Origin: Ruminiclostridium sp.
GTDB lineage: Bacteria; Bacillota; Clostridia; Oscillospirales; Ruminococcaceae
Assembly: GCA_017472865.1 (NCBI GenBank)
Contig: JAFUNV010000084.1
Span: forward strand, 1 to 36,154
DNA length: 36,154 bases
Direction of reading: 5' to 3'
Shown here: positions 1 to 7,650 of the stretch, in pieces
Numbering within the stretch: position 1 is the stretch's first letter
Layout of the letters: every line of letters starts with the position of its first letter
Translations under genes and position numbers: made by a program
Notes under the pieces: model-generated
What the model was told of the DNA's origin: nothing
What the model saw: the letters and a program-made list of their open reading frames with translations, nothing else
The model's database searches: none

Positions 1-336
1 CGTGTTTACCCCGGCAGCGGTAATATCACAATCAACGGCAGAGGCATTGACGATTACTGTGGTCTCGATACATTAAAGCTCATCGTTCGCCAGCCCTTAT
101 CTTTAATCGGCGCACTTGACAAGTTCGACATCATCTGCACAGTTGCAGGCGGTGGTGTAACAGGTCAGGCTGGTGCAATTCGTCACGGTCTTTCCAGAGC
201 TCTCCTTCAGTACAGCGACGAACTCCGTCCTGCACTCAAGAAGGCTGGTTTCTTAACAAGAGACCCCAGAATGAAGGAAAGAAAGAAGTACGGCTTAAAG
301 GCTGCACGTCGCGCTCCTCAGTTCAGCAAGCGATAA
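1..336 (+). CDS. rpsI: 30S ribosomal protein S9, 3' part
   Basis: The reading frame is open from base 1 and ends at TAA 334-336, so the 5' end lies outside the window. The 111 visible residues match the S9 C-terminal two thirds: a GxGxITINGR-type strand at the start, [19 protein letters not shown] in the middle, and the basic tail ending [12 protein letters not shown] whose terminal SKR reaches the ribosomal P site in known structures. S9 is a small-subunit protein of the 30S head. rplM (L13) normally lies just upstream of rpsI, but that region is not visible. An intrinsic terminator follows at 367-400, so this is the end of the ribosomal operon. Confidence 0.97.
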   Translation, partial: RVYPGSGNITINGRGIDDYCGLDTLKLIVRQPLSLIGALDKFDIICTVAGGGVTGQAGAIRHGLSRALLQYSDELRPALKKAGFLTRDPRMKERKKYGLKAARRAPQFSKR

Positions 337-366
337 TTTATCCTCGCTGTTTCTGTCATTCAACAC

Positions 367-400
367 AAAATCCTCTTCGCTTCTGCGGGGAGGATTTTTT
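367..400 (+). terminator. intrinsic terminator after rpsI
   Basis: Arms AAAATCCTC (367-375) and GAGGATTTT (390-398) pair perfectly over 9 bp around a 14-base loop, and the hairpin runs into a T tract ending at 400. It lies 30 bases after the rpsI stop. Confidence 0.85.
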
Positions 401-425
401 GCTGTAATTTATACACCGTACATTA

Positions 426-454
426 TTGACTTGACGGCGCTTAAATGTTATAAT
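426..454 (+). promoter_or_regulatory. sigma-A type promoter for the GNAT/FliB pair
   Basis: TTGACT (426-431) and a perfect TATAAT (449-454) are separated by exactly 17 bases. The -10 ends 29 bases before the GNAT start at 484. A second TTGACG (431-436) overlaps but would leave only 12 bases, so 426-431 is the better -35. Confidence 0.75.
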
Positions 455-483
455 AAATAAAAGAAACGAAAGGAGCGATGCTC

Positions 484-1035
484 ATGTCAATAATGGAACA
501 TTTTGAAAATTTCCCCGTTTTGGAAACCAGACGTCTTACACTCCGCAAGTGCCTGGAGACAGATATTCCCGAATTTAACCGCCTTGCCAGCAACCCCAAC
601 GTCACCACTTGGATAGGCTGGGAGCCTCATAAATCGGTTGATGAAACCGCTGCATTCGTAAAGCTGCTTACAGAAGGCTATGAACGCGGCACCTGCATGA
701 CCTGGGCAATGTGCGACAAGGAAACCGATAAGTTCATGGGTCTCGTCTCTTTTGTGCATGTCAAAGAGAAGAATTTCAGCGGCGAGGTGGGATACTGGAT
801 AGGCGAAGAATACTGGAATAAGGGCTATACAACCGAAGCTATGAAAAAGATTATAGGGTATGCCTTTGAAACCCTTGGTCTTCACCGTATTACCGCAGGT
901 CACTGTGTTGAAAATCTTCCTTCGGGCAGAGTAATGGTAAAGCTGGGTATGAAATTTGAAGGCGTAGGTCATGATGAAGCGTATCTCCATGGAAAGTTCT
1001 ACGATATCGCCCACTATGCTCTTATAAATGAGTAA
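484..1035 (+). CDS. GNAT family N-acetyltransferase, RimJ/RimL type
   Basis: A 183-residue acetyl-CoA-dependent acetyltransferase of the RimJ/RimL (Acetyltransf_3) branch. Family hallmarks are the opening FPVLETRRLTLRKCLETD strand and the GEVGYWIGEEYWNKGYTTEAMKKIIGYAF segment, whose GYWIGxxYWNKGYxTEA carries the acetyl-CoA pyrophosphate-binding turn. HRITAGHCVENLPSGRVMVKLGMKFEG follows near the C-terminus. Some members acetylate ribosomal protein N-termini and others small molecules or antibiotics; the substrate cannot be told here. ATG 484 was chosen over ATG 478 because the AAAGGAG site (469-475) is 8 bases from 484 but only 2 from 478. The stop overlaps the next gene (ATGAGTAA, 1028-1035), so the two are probably co-translated. 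Confidence 0.9.
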   Translation: MSIMEHFENFPVLETRRLTLRKCLETDIPEFNRLASNPNVTTWIGWEPHKSVDETAAFVKLLTEGYERGTCMTWAMCDKETDKFMGLVSFVHVKEKNFSGEVGYWIGEEYWNKGYTTEAMKKIIGYAFETLGLHRITAGHCVENLPSGRVMVKLGMKFEGVGHDEAYLHGKFYDIAHYALINE

Positions 1036-2071
1036 AATGATTCTGCGCATGCCTGATTACTGCCGTGATTTCCGTTGCTCGGCAGGTTCCTGTTCGGACA
1101 ACTGCTGTATCGGATGGGAAATTGACATTGACAGCAGAACTGCGGATTATTACAAATCTGTCGGAGGGTCTTTCGGTGAAAGGTTAAGAAGTAGTATTTC
1201 GTGGGGCAAAGCTGACAGCTTTATTCTTAAAAATGAACGCTGTCCATTTCTGAATAATGATAACTTATGCGATATTATACTTAATCTGGGTGAGGATAAG
1301 ATATGTCATATCTGCACCGAGCATCCCAGATATTACGAGTGGTTCGACGGCGTTAAAGAGGGTGGGGTAGGCCTTTGCTGCGAAGAGGCGGCAAGGCTTA
1401 TACTGGAAAAGGGTGGAAGCCCTGATTATTATGAGCAGGAAATACCATACGAGGAGTGCGGGGAGTATGACTGCGGGCTTTATGATTTTCTCAGCTCAGC
1501 ACGGGAGAAAATTCTGCGCCGTCTGCGTGATAACTCCATACCTCTGAGCAGATGCGCCTTTGAGATTGAACGCTATACGTGTGAATTACAGGAACTGGTT
1601 GACAATTACAGTTACGACAGTATTCCTGAAATCAACACGTTGTCAGAGCCTGAAAAAACAGTGTCCGATACAGAGGGGATACTTGAAATTTTCAGCAGGC
1701 TGGAGCCCATAGACGAAAAATGGCAGCCATTTATATTCAGCATAAGAGAAAAGTCGGCAGATTATCATTACAGTGGCAAGTATGACAGATATCTGCGTAA
1801 TATAGGTATTTATTTTATCCGCCGTTATTTTATGAAGGGCGTATTTGATGAGGAAATCCTCTCAAAAACACGTCTTGCAATTATAAGTATGGCTATGCTT
1901 TCGCTTATTTTTGAGTGCTGTGACGCAGATTCCGAACAGTGCATTATCCTTGCGAAGAATTATTCCAAGGAAGTTGAGTACAGCGAAGAAAATCTGGAAG
2001 CAATCTATGATATGTGCTACACGGAAAAGATTTTTTCTGCGGATGAACTTATTAAATTTCTGGCCTTATAG
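1028..2071 (+). CDS. FliB-like cysteine-cluster protein (flagellin lysine-N-methylase family)
   Basis: A 347-residue protein with the N-terminal cysteine pattern of the FliB/YkgJ-type family (CxxCxxCC). Visible cysteines are C12, C17, C22, C26 and C27, then RCPFL at C72, C81, the KICHICTEHPR segment (C93, C96) and GLCC (C117, C118). These probably bind a metal or iron-sulfur cluster. FliB in Salmonella is needed for lysine methylation of flagellin; most clostridial homologues have no tested function. The rest, from about residue 140, is variable and mostly helical. The start overlaps the GNAT stop by 8 bases; in-frame ATG at 1037 is an alternative start. No flagellin or flagellar gene is in the window, so the substrate is open. 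A modest terminator follows at 2143. Confidence 0.75.
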   Translation: MSKMILRMPDYCRDFRCSAGSCSDNCCIGWEIDIDSRTADYYKSVGGSFGERLRSSISWGKADSFILKNERCPFLNNDNLCDIILNLGEDKICHICTEHPRYYEWFDGVKEGGVGLCCEEAARLILEKGGSPDYYEQEIPYEECGEYDCGLYDFLSSAREKILRRLRDNSIPLSRCAFEIERYTCELQELVDNYSYDSIPEINTLSEPEKTVSDTEGILEIFSRLEPIDEKWQPFIFSIREKSADYHYSGKYDRYLRNIGIYFIRRYFMKGVFDEEILSKTRLAIISMAMLSLIFECCDADSEQCIILAKNYSKEVEYSEENLEAIYDMCYTEKIFSADELIKFLAL

Positions 2072-2142
2072 TAAAGATTTTTATTACAATGCGAAAGACA
2101 AGAACTAATGTATGAATTGTTCGTTTGAAATACAGATTATAT

Positions 2143-2173
2143 GCCCTGTTGTCATATTGACTTCAGGGCTTTT
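2143..2173 (+). terminator. probable intrinsic terminator after the FliB-like gene
   Basis: GCCCTG (2143-2148) pairs with CAGGGC (2164-2169), followed by TTTTG. The 15-base loop and short T run make it weaker than the other terminators here. Confidence 0.5.
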
Positions 2174-2203
2174 GTTCTGTACAGACAGAAAAATTGTAAT
2201 TTC

Positions 2204-2235
2204 TGCCAATAAACTGTGCCGAAAAGCAGTCTTAT
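2204..2235 (+). promoter_or_regulatory. candidate ECF-type promoter of the first sigma gene
   Basis: The GTCTTAT at 2229-2235 is the same seven bases found before the next sigma gene (3844-3850), and in both cases is followed closely by AAGTGAA. A TGCCAA at 2204-2209 sits 19 bases upstream as a possible -35. The -35 match is weak, so mainly the shared -10 block supports this. Confidence 0.35.
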
Positions 2236-2257
2236 TAAGTGAAAGGGGTTGATAGGA

Positions 2258-2773
2258 ATGACGGATAAGGAGCTTAACGAAAAGCTTGCGGCACTGAACC
2301 GCGGCGAAAGGCAGGCCTTTGAAGAAATCTACAACGAAATCAGCACCTCCGCTTTTACCGTAGCTCTCAGAATTACGGGCGACAGGCATTTGTCAGAGGA
2401 CATATTACAGGAATTTTTTGTCAGGCTGTACCGAAAACCGCCCGAAGCACCCCTTGAAAAACCGCGGGCATACCTTATGAGAATCGTGCACAATCTCACA
2501 CTGGACTGCCTGAAAAAACAGCCGCATAATGCCGATATCGAGGATTACAGCAATAAGCTCTGTGCAGAAGAGGACAGGGACGGGTACCTTGACCTTGCAA
2601 AGGCTCTCGGAATGCTTACCGATTCAGAGCGCAGAATAGTTGTACTTCATATAAACGGCGGTCTGAAATTCAGAGAAATTTCGGATATCATGGATATTCC
2701 GCTGGGTACAGCTTTATGGAAATACCGCAGGGCATTGTCGCGGCTCAAAGATATACTGAACGGAGGAGAATAG
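2258..2773 (+). CDS. ECF RNA polymerase sigma factor (sigma-70 family)
   Basis: A 171-residue extracytoplasmic-function sigma factor. Region 2 is clear in AFEEIYNEISTSAFTVALRITGDRHLSEDILQEFFVRLYR (about residues 19-58), with the DILQEFF segment that contacts core polymerase. Region 4 is LTDSERRIVVLHINGGLKFREISDIMDIPLGTALWKYRRALSRLK (about 120-165), a helix-turn-helix for -35 recognition. ATG 2258 is preferred: GAAAGGGG (2241-2248) is 9 bases away, whereas TTG 2249 directly abuts that site. The next gene begins 2 bases after the stop, so the sigma factor and the membrane protein are almost certainly one operon. ECF factors redirect polymerase to envelope-stress or signal-responsive genes. The regulon is unknown. 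Confidence 0.92.
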   Translation: MTDKELNEKLAALNRGERQAFEEIYNEISTSAFTVALRITGDRHLSEDILQEFFVRLYRKPPEAPLEKPRAYLMRIVHNLTLDCLKKQPHNADIEDYSNKLCAEEDRDGYLDLAKALGMLTDSERRIVVLHINGGLKFREISDIMDIPLGTALWKYRRALSRLKDILNGGE

Positions 2774-2775
2774 CT

Positions 2776-3768
2776 ATGTATAAGATGATTGCTTCTGTTA
2801 TAACTGCGCTGGTATGCGCTGTCACAGCGTCTGAAATCTGCGAAACGACCTGTGTTTCAGAAACGGAACAGCCGCAGGAGGCTTCGGCGGTTTCGGGAAC
2901 TGCGCAGTACGAAAACTTTTATCAACTTTATGAAAGCTGGTACGCTGAGGGGTATCCCGATTATGTCTGCGGGGTGTACAGCCTTGACGGGACTATGGAA
3001 AATCTGGTGGTAGGTATAACAAACGACGAAAAGGGCGAGAAAGGGGCGCAGGAAATCCTTTCCCTGATTGAAAACGACAGCAGCGTTTCATTTGAATATA
3101 TGAAATACACCTATGCAGAGCTGCATGAGGTAAGGCAGAAGATAGAAGCACTGCTGAAGGAAAAGACCGACTCGGGTCTTATTTTCACATGGGGCGTCGG
3201 CATCAGTGAAACGCAGAATGTTGTGGTTGTAACAATGGATTTATCCACCCGTGAAAAACAGGCCTTTGCAATGCAGTGCATGGAAAGCTACGGGGGTATG
3301 GTGGTGTTTGAAAACGGCGGTGAAATAGTCGCAGAGGGCGGCACTATGATTTCCTCGGGCAATAATAAGCCTGTTCAGAACGCAGGAAGGGTGGATTTTA
3401 TTCCCGGAGGCGAGTGGTGGTACACCACGGCAGGCGAGCCTCTTCCGCAGGAAGGCGGCCTGGTTGATACAATAGCAATAACGCAGGAAGAATTGCTCCT
3501 GCCGCAGGAGGGCGAGCTTACTGCGACGGTCACAATTGCACGGGAGGAAGATCCTCAGCTTGCGGCATTAGCGGCAGCTGCTGCAGCGCTTATAATTCTG
3601 ACGGGTGTGGGAATTTTTACATTCCGAAGGCTCAGAGTACGTCAGACTGATAAAGGTGCAATCCCTGAAAAAGGAAAGCTCAGCAGAGGGCAGGTAAAGG
3701 CTATTATCAAATCAGCCGAAGAAAAGCCCGAGCGTGATATACTTTCTGAAATACTGAAGGACGAATAA
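2776..3768 (+). CDS. membrane protein paired with ECF sigma factor, function unknown
   Basis: Start ATG 2776 follows GGAGGAG (2762-2768) at 7 bases; an earlier in-frame ATG at 2716 lies inside the sigma gene without a ribosome site. The 330-residue product opens with a signal-like segment (MYKMIASVITALVCAVTAS). An extracytoplasmic region of about 250 residues follows. Near residue 267 a hydrophobic Ala/Leu/Ile helix (LAALAAAAAALIILTGVGIFTF) precedes the positive stop RRLRVRQ and a charged cytoplasmic tail of about 45 residues. Most anti-sigma factors carry the sigma-binding part at the N-terminus inside the cell; here the only cytoplasmic segment would be the C-terminal tail. It may be the regulator of the adjacent sigma factor, but no known anti-sigma motif is visible. 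I do not recognise the ectodomain. Confidence 0.8.
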   Translation: MYKMIASVITALVCAVTASEICETTCVSETEQPQEASAVSGTAQYENFYQLYESWYAEGYPDYVCGVYSLDGTMENLVVGITNDEKGEKGAQEILSLIENDSSVSFEYMKYTYAELHEVRQKIEALLKEKTDSGLIFTWGVGISETQNVVVVTMDLSTREKQAFAMQCMESYGGMVVFENGGEIVAEGGTMISSGNNKPVQNAGRVDFIPGGEWWYTTAGEPLPQEGGLVDTIAITQEELLLPQEGELTATVTIAREEDPQLAALAAAAAALIILTGVGIFTFRRLRVRQTDKGAIPEKGKLSRGQVKAIIKSAEEKPERDILSEILKDE

Positions 3769-3772
3769 TTAT

Positions 3773-3820
3773 ATATCCCGACAGCTTGCGTAAATGCGGT
3801 GGTCGGGATATAATATTTTT
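3773..3820 (+). terminator. intrinsic terminator after the first ECF operon
   Basis: ATATCCCGAC (3773-3782) pairs perfectly with GTCGGGATAT (3802-3811), extendable by one base pair, and is followed by AATATTTTT. The loop is 19 bases. Confidence 0.8.
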
Positions 3821-3850
3821 GTGACCATTCCGCTTTTTCAACTGTCTTAT
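3820..3850 (+). promoter_or_regulatory. candidate ECF-type promoter of the second sigma gene
   Basis: TGTGAC (3820-3825) lies 18 bases before GTCTTAT (3844-3850). This resembles the TGWAAC/CGTC style of Firmicute ECF promoters and shares its -10 block with 2229-2235. It ends 29 bases before the start codon, so autoregulation by the encoded sigma factor is plausible. Confidence 0.45.
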
Positions 3851-3879
3851 AAGTGAAGAGCTCTTAAAGGAAGTGTACT

Positions 3880-4359
3880 ATGACAGAACAGGAATTTTCA
3901 AGACTTATTGGTCTTTACCGCGAAACAGTGTTTCGCGTGGCGTACTGTTATACCAAAAGCTATGCTGATTCCGAGGATATCTCTCAGGAGGTTTTCCTGA
4001 AGCTTTATACAAGCGGAGAAACCTTTGAAGCGGATGAAAACGTCCGTGCATGGCTCATAACCGTAACAGCAAACCGCTGTAAAAATCTGCTGAAAAGCTA
4101 CTGGTACAGGTTTTCATTGCCACTTACCGAAGTAAAGGAGCAGTCTTATTATGAGGCGGAGGATAACATTATGCCCATTATGATGAAGCTGAAGCCGAAG
4201 ATCCGCACGGTTCTGTATATGTACTATTACGAGGAATATCCTGTAAAGGATATAGCGGCAATACTGGGGGAAAGCAAAACCGCCGTAACCACGCGCCTTA
4301 TGCGCGGCCGCAGACAGCTTAAGGATTTGCTCATCAAGGAGGGCTATCATGAATTATAA
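3880..4359 (+). CDS. ECF RNA polymerase sigma factor (sigma-70 family)
   Basis: A 159-residue ECF sigma factor. Region 2: FSRLIGLYRETVFRVAYCYTKSYADSEDISQEVFLKLYTS (about residues 6-45) with the DISQEVFLKLY core-binding helix, then VRAWLITVTANRCKNLLKS for promoter melting. Region 4: LKPKIRTVLYMYYYEEYPVKDIAAILGESKTAVTTRLMRGRRQLKDLL (about 104-152), a clear helix-turn-helix. ATG 3880 is preceded by AAAGGA (3867-3872) at 7 bases. Its end overlaps the next gene by 11 bases (4349-4359), typical of sigma/anti-sigma pairs. It is a different subgroup from the first sigma factor and from the paralogous pair farther right. Confidence 0.93.
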   Translation: MTEQEFSRLIGLYRETVFRVAYCYTKSYADSEDISQEVFLKLYTSGETFEADENVRAWLITVTANRCKNLLKSYWYRFSLPLTEVKEQSYYEAEDNIMPIMMKLKPKIRTVLYMYYYEEYPVKDIAAILGESKTAVTTRLMRGRRQLKDLLIKEGYHEL

Positions 4360-5584
4360 GAATTTAATAAAAGAATACTTTTCGCAGGTCGTTACCGTAA
4401 GCGATAATGAAAGTTTCAGGAACAATGTGCTGGAAAGGACGGAAAAAATGGAAAACAGAAGAAAAATAAGCTTTAAAAAGCCCGTTATTGCGGTATGTGC
4501 GGCGGTTGCGGCATTGTCTCTCGGCGTAACAGGCGCGGCGGCAGCGGGGATAATTGATTTCAACGAGATTTTCGGTAGCCGTTTAAGGGTTGAAAACGAA
4601 GAACTGGGCAGCAGCCTTATCGGCAAAGCCGCCGACGTAAAATGGACAACCTCGGACGAGGATTATGTTGTAAATCTCAAGGGTGTTACAGGTTCAGGCG
4701 AGAGTGCTATTGTTGTAATTGAAATAGCAAGAGCAGACGGCACGCCTGTGGAGGATTATTTCAGGAATACCGATTTGCTGTCTAAGACAAATCTTATGGG
4801 CGCTTACAGCGACTGCAGAATTGACGGTGAATATCCCGATATAGGCAGAGGCTATAATGAGTATGTAAACGAAAATGGCAACATCGAGATTTCGGTTGAA
4901 TTTTCGGGAATTCACCACAGCTACAATATGAAAGGACGTAAAATCTCATTAGCGGGAACAGGCTTTTACCCCGCATATAATCTTATTGAAGGCGAAGTGC
5001 CCCGTGAAAAGACCGCATTTATGGCAGACGGCTGCAGTGAGTATCAGCTTACACAGGAGGAGTGGGATTATCTTGATTCCATAGCTGTGCTTGACCTTGA
5101 CTGGAGTATTGAGTTTGTCTATAATCCCTCGGAAAAATCCACGGATAAGCTTGTTGCAAAGGAACTGAGCGAAAAAACACTGATGGCTGTGGATGTTGAT
5201 ATAATGCATGAAAATTCCGACGGTACACTTTCTTTTGAGAATTATGAAATCAGAGAGCTTGAAGCCGCTTTTGATGAAATAACAATCAGCAGTGTGGGCG
5301 GAATGCTTTCGGGAAATATTGATATAAGCGAATTGGTGGCAGAGTCATATTACCCGAGCGTACTCAGCCGTTCTGACACCAATGTCAAGCTGTTTAACCG
5401 TGATGGCACAGAGTCGGATATAATGGTATTCATGTCTTCGGGTACCTCCAATACCAATCGTGAAACAGGAATACTCAGCTTCAGCTTTGAAATTGAATTT
5501 CACGCAAACGGAGGACAGACAGCTGTTGATTTATCCGAAATCGGCGCAATCTCCATAAACGGAACAGTTTATAATCTTGAATAA
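4349..5584 (+). CDS. predicted membrane anti-sigma factor with large ectodomain
   Basis: A 411-residue single-pass membrane protein whose start lies 11 bases inside the sigma gene. The first 45 residues are cytoplasmic and charged (IKEYFSQVVTVSDNESFRNN, then ERTEKMENRRK). A transmembrane helix follows at about 47-70 (VIAVCAAVAALSLGVTGAAAAGII), then a 340-residue exported domain with no cysteine-rich or catalytic motif that I recognise. The layout (short inside domain, one helix, large outside domain, overlap with an ECF gene) is that of DUF4179-like or RsgI-like anti-sigma proteins in Clostridia. The cytoplasmic segment would hold the sigma factor and the ectodomain would sense a signal. The role is inferred from position and topology, not from a motif. 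Confidence 0.75.
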   Translation: MNYKNLIKEYFSQVVTVSDNESFRNNVLERTEKMENRRKISFKKPVIAVCAAVAALSLGVTGAAAAGIIDFNEIFGSRLRVENEELGSSLIGKAADVKWTTSDEDYVVNLKGVTGSGESAIVVIEIARADGTPVEDYFRNTDLLSKTNLMGAYSDCRIDGEYPDIGRGYNEYVNENGNIEISVEFSGIHHSYNMKGRKISLAGTGFYPAYNLIEGEVPREKTAFMADGCSEYQLTQEEWDYLDSIAVLDLDWSIEFVYNPSEKSTDKLVAKELSEKTLMAVDVDIMHENSDGTLSFENYEIRELEAAFDEITISSVGGMLSGNIDISELVAESYYPSVLSRSDTNVKLFNRDGTESDIMVFMSSGTSNTNRETGILSFSFEIEFHANGGQTAVDLSEIGAISINGTVYNLE

Positions 5585-5589
5585 AAACA

Positions 5590-5626
5590 GGCGGTATCTG
5601 CTCCGGCAGGTGCCGTCTTACTTTTG
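5590..5626 (+). terminator. intrinsic terminator after the second ECF operon
   Basis: A 12-bp stem, GGCGGTATCTGC with GCAGGTGCCGTC (5590-5601 and 5606-5617), is capped by a C(TCCG)G loop of the stable UNCG class and followed by TTACTTTT. Three of the pairs are G-T. Confidence 0.8.
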
Positions 5627-5670
5627 GCAATATTGTACTAAAATTACACGAAAAATTGTAACTTTTGGTA

Positions 5671-5699
5671 TTGCTTTTGTGCAGATTTTATGTTACAAT
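5671..5699 (+). promoter_or_regulatory. sigma-A type promoter of the GH5 gene
   Basis: TTGCTT (5671-5676) and TACAAT (5694-5699) are spaced 17 bases apart. Transcription would start near 5706, giving a leader of about 58 bases that holds the inverted repeat at 5712-5731. Confidence 0.65.
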
Positions 5700-5711
5700 A
5701 GTTTGCAAGGG

Positions 5712-5731
5712 TCATGTAAAGGATTACATGA
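5712..5731 (+). promoter_or_regulatory. 20-bp inverted repeat, candidate operator in the GH5 leader
   Basis: TCATGTAA-AGGA-TTACATGA is a perfect 8-4-8 inverted repeat just downstream of the predicted start of transcription. Its position suits a repressor operator; as RNA it would form a weak hairpin. No regulator is identified. Confidence 0.5.
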
Positions 5732-5763
5732 TTGAAAAATCCCGTTAAAAAAGGAGAAATATT

Positions 5764-7593
5764 ATGAAGATGAGAAAATTGGCGGCTTCCTTTGCCGCTT
5801 TAAGCATTCTGGCGGCGGCAGTTCTCGGAAGCTGTGATACACCTGCGGCTGACCAGACAACAACTACCACCACAGCAGGCAGTGACAGTGCGGCCGTAAC
5901 TACCGAAGCTGCCGAAAGCAACGAGGACGCGGCACTGGAGGACGAGCTTAAGGCTATGACAGCACTGGATTTTGTCAAGAAGATGGGTAACGGAACAAAC
6001 CTCGGTAACACCCTTGAAGCCTATAATCACAAGGGTTATCTTGCAGGTCAGGACCCGTCAAGCTTTGAAACGGGCTGGGGTCAGCCTTATACAACACCCG
6101 AAATGATTCAGGGTATGAAGGATATGGGCTTTGACACTCTCCGTATTCCTGTTGCCTGGACAAACGGCATGAATTTTGAAAGCGGAGATTACACTATTGA
6201 CGCAAGACTTCTCGACCGTGTTGAACAGGTTGTAAACTACGCTCTCGACGCAGGAATGTACGTTATCATCAACGACCACTGGGACGGCGGCTGGTGGGGT
6301 ATGTTCGGTTCTGCCGATGAAACCGTGCGCCAGCAGGGTATGGATTTATACAAGTCCATGTGGAGTCAGATTGCGGAACGCTTCGGCGACTATTCATACA
6401 GACTTATTTTTGAATCCGCAAATGAAGAGCTGGGCGACCGTCTCAACGACAAGGATATCACAGGTTCAAAGGGTACGCTTACTGTTAATGAATGCTACGA
6501 AAAGGCACACGAAATCAACAGCGAGTTTGTAAAGCTTATCCGTTCCACAGGCGGAAAGAATGAGGACCGCTTCTTACTTATTGCAGGCTACAACACCGAT
6601 ATTACAATGACCTGTGACGACCGCTACATTATGCCTGATGATACAGCCAAGGATAAGCTTCTCCTTTCTGTTCACTACTATACTCCCTGGGATTACTGCG
6701 GTACTGACGCTATTAACCAGTGGGGCTCTCCCGATGATTTTGAAGAGCAGAACGGACTTTTTGAAAGACTCACCAAGTTCACAGAAAAGGGCTACGGCGT
6801 TGTAATCGGTGAATATGCTGTAATGAAGGAAGGTGCAGGTGTAAAGCCCGACACTGACAAGTTCTATACAAACCTTCTCGATAACTGTGACTTATATAAC
6901 TACTGTCCTGTTCTCTGGGATTGCAGCAGCCTTTATAAGCGTGCTTCAGGTATAGTTATTGATGAAACCGTAGGTGCGATTTTCAAGGACAGACAGGTTG
7001 CAAATGAACCTGCTGACTATGCAGAGGTTGAAGCAGCGGCAAGAGCAAGCCTTGATGCGGCTTATGAAGCCTCCAATGAAGAAATGATGTCGGGCGTATC
7101 TGTTCCTGCTTCCGATGATTACGCAGTTGCATGGATTATGTTCCAGAGCGGCGACTGGGGCGTGGCTTACAGCGTAGGCGATACATACGACCCCACAAAT
7201 AAGTCTGTGGGCGTTAAGGACTCCAACGTTATTGTTGAAGGCGAGGGTACATATACCGTAAGCCTTGACTTTACAGATATCGGCGGTGTAAAGGGCACAG
7301 CCTTCTCCGCACTTGCAATCTCTCACGGTGAAGAAATGTTCCCAGGATATATCATCACCATAGATGAAATTCTTATTGATGGTCAGCCTTTCGCTTACGA
7401 GGGCAAGAACTATACCTCTTCCGACAACGGAAAGTGCACAAGAACAAACCTTTATAACGAATGGGTAGGTACAATCCCCGAGGACGCAAGAATTGCAGGT
7501 GGCGACCTTTCAGAAGCAAACCCCAAGCTCCTGGATTTAGATGGTACAAAGTTCAACACAATTGAAATCACATTTACTTATTCTGCTCCGTAA
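5764..7593 (+). CDS. GH5 family endoglucanase-type lipoprotein with C-terminal beta-rich module
   Basis: A 609-residue exported glycoside hydrolase. The N-terminal signal ends in the lipobox VLGSC (C24), so it should be tethered to the outer face of the membrane by a lipid. A Thr/Ala/Glu-rich linker spans about 25-65. The GH5 barrel (about 66-415) shows the family marks GTNLGNTLEA near residue 77, TLRIPVAW near 125, DHWDGGWW near 171, acid/base E221 in ESANEEL, HYY near 304 and nucleophile E350 in VIGEYAV. It should cleave internal beta-1,4 bonds in cellulose, xyloglucan or mannan; the substrate cannot be assigned from motifs. A region from about 445 to the end looks like a beta-sandwich, possibly carbohydrate-binding. 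No dockerin is visible. It is monocistronic, with its own promoter, a leader palindrome and a shared terminator. Confidence 0.92.
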   Translation: MKMRKLAASFAALSILAAAVLGSCDTPAADQTTTTTTAGSDSAAVTTEAAESNEDAALEDELKAMTALDFVKKMGNGTNLGNTLEAYNHKGYLAGQDPSSFETGWGQPYTTPEMIQGMKDMGFDTLRIPVAWTNGMNFESGDYTIDARLLDRVEQVVNYALDAGMYVIINDHWDGGWWGMFGSADETVRQQGMDLYKSMWSQIAERFGDYSYRLIFESANEELGDRLNDKDITGSKGTLTVNECYEKAHEINSEFVKLIRSTGGKNEDRFLLIAGYNTDITMTCDDRYIMPDDTAKDKLLLSVHYYTPWDYCGTDAINQWGSPDDFEEQNGLFERLTKFTEKGYGVVIGEYAVMKEGAGVKPDTDKFYTNLLDNCDLYNYCPVLWDCSSLYKRASGIVIDETVGAIFKDRQVANEPADYAEVEAAARASLDAAYEASNEEMMSGVSVPASDDYAVAWIMFQSGDWGVAYSVGDTYDPTNKSVGVKDSNVIVEGEGTYTVSLDFTDIGGVKGTAFSALAISHGEEMFPGYIITIDEILIDGQPFAYEGKNYTSSDNGKCTRTNLYNEWVGTIPEDARIAGGDLSEANPKLLDLDGTKFNTIEITFTYSAP

Positions 7594-7613
7594 TTCAATA
7601 TCGGCACAAAAAT

Positions 7614-7650
7614 CCGCCGCAGGTATTTCTCCTGCGGCGGTAATTTTATT
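7614..7650. terminator. bidirectional terminator between convergent genes
   Basis: CCGCCGCAGG (7614-7623) and CCTGCGGCGG (7631-7640) form a perfect 10-bp GC-rich stem with a 7-base loop. TAATTTTATTTT follows on the plus strand and ATTTTTG on the minus strand, so it can end both the GH5 transcript and the converging ectodomain gene. Confidence 0.88.

Noticed and set aside
2716..2775. ATG at 2716 as start of the membrane protein
   Set aside because: It lies inside the sigma gene, has no ribosome site and would place about 20 charged residues before an evident signal segment beginning at 2776.
5657..5662. TGTAAC as an ECF-type -35 before the GH5 gene
   Set aside because: No GTC or GTG -10 block lies 15-19 bases downstream, and a better sigma-A promoter is present at 5671-5699.
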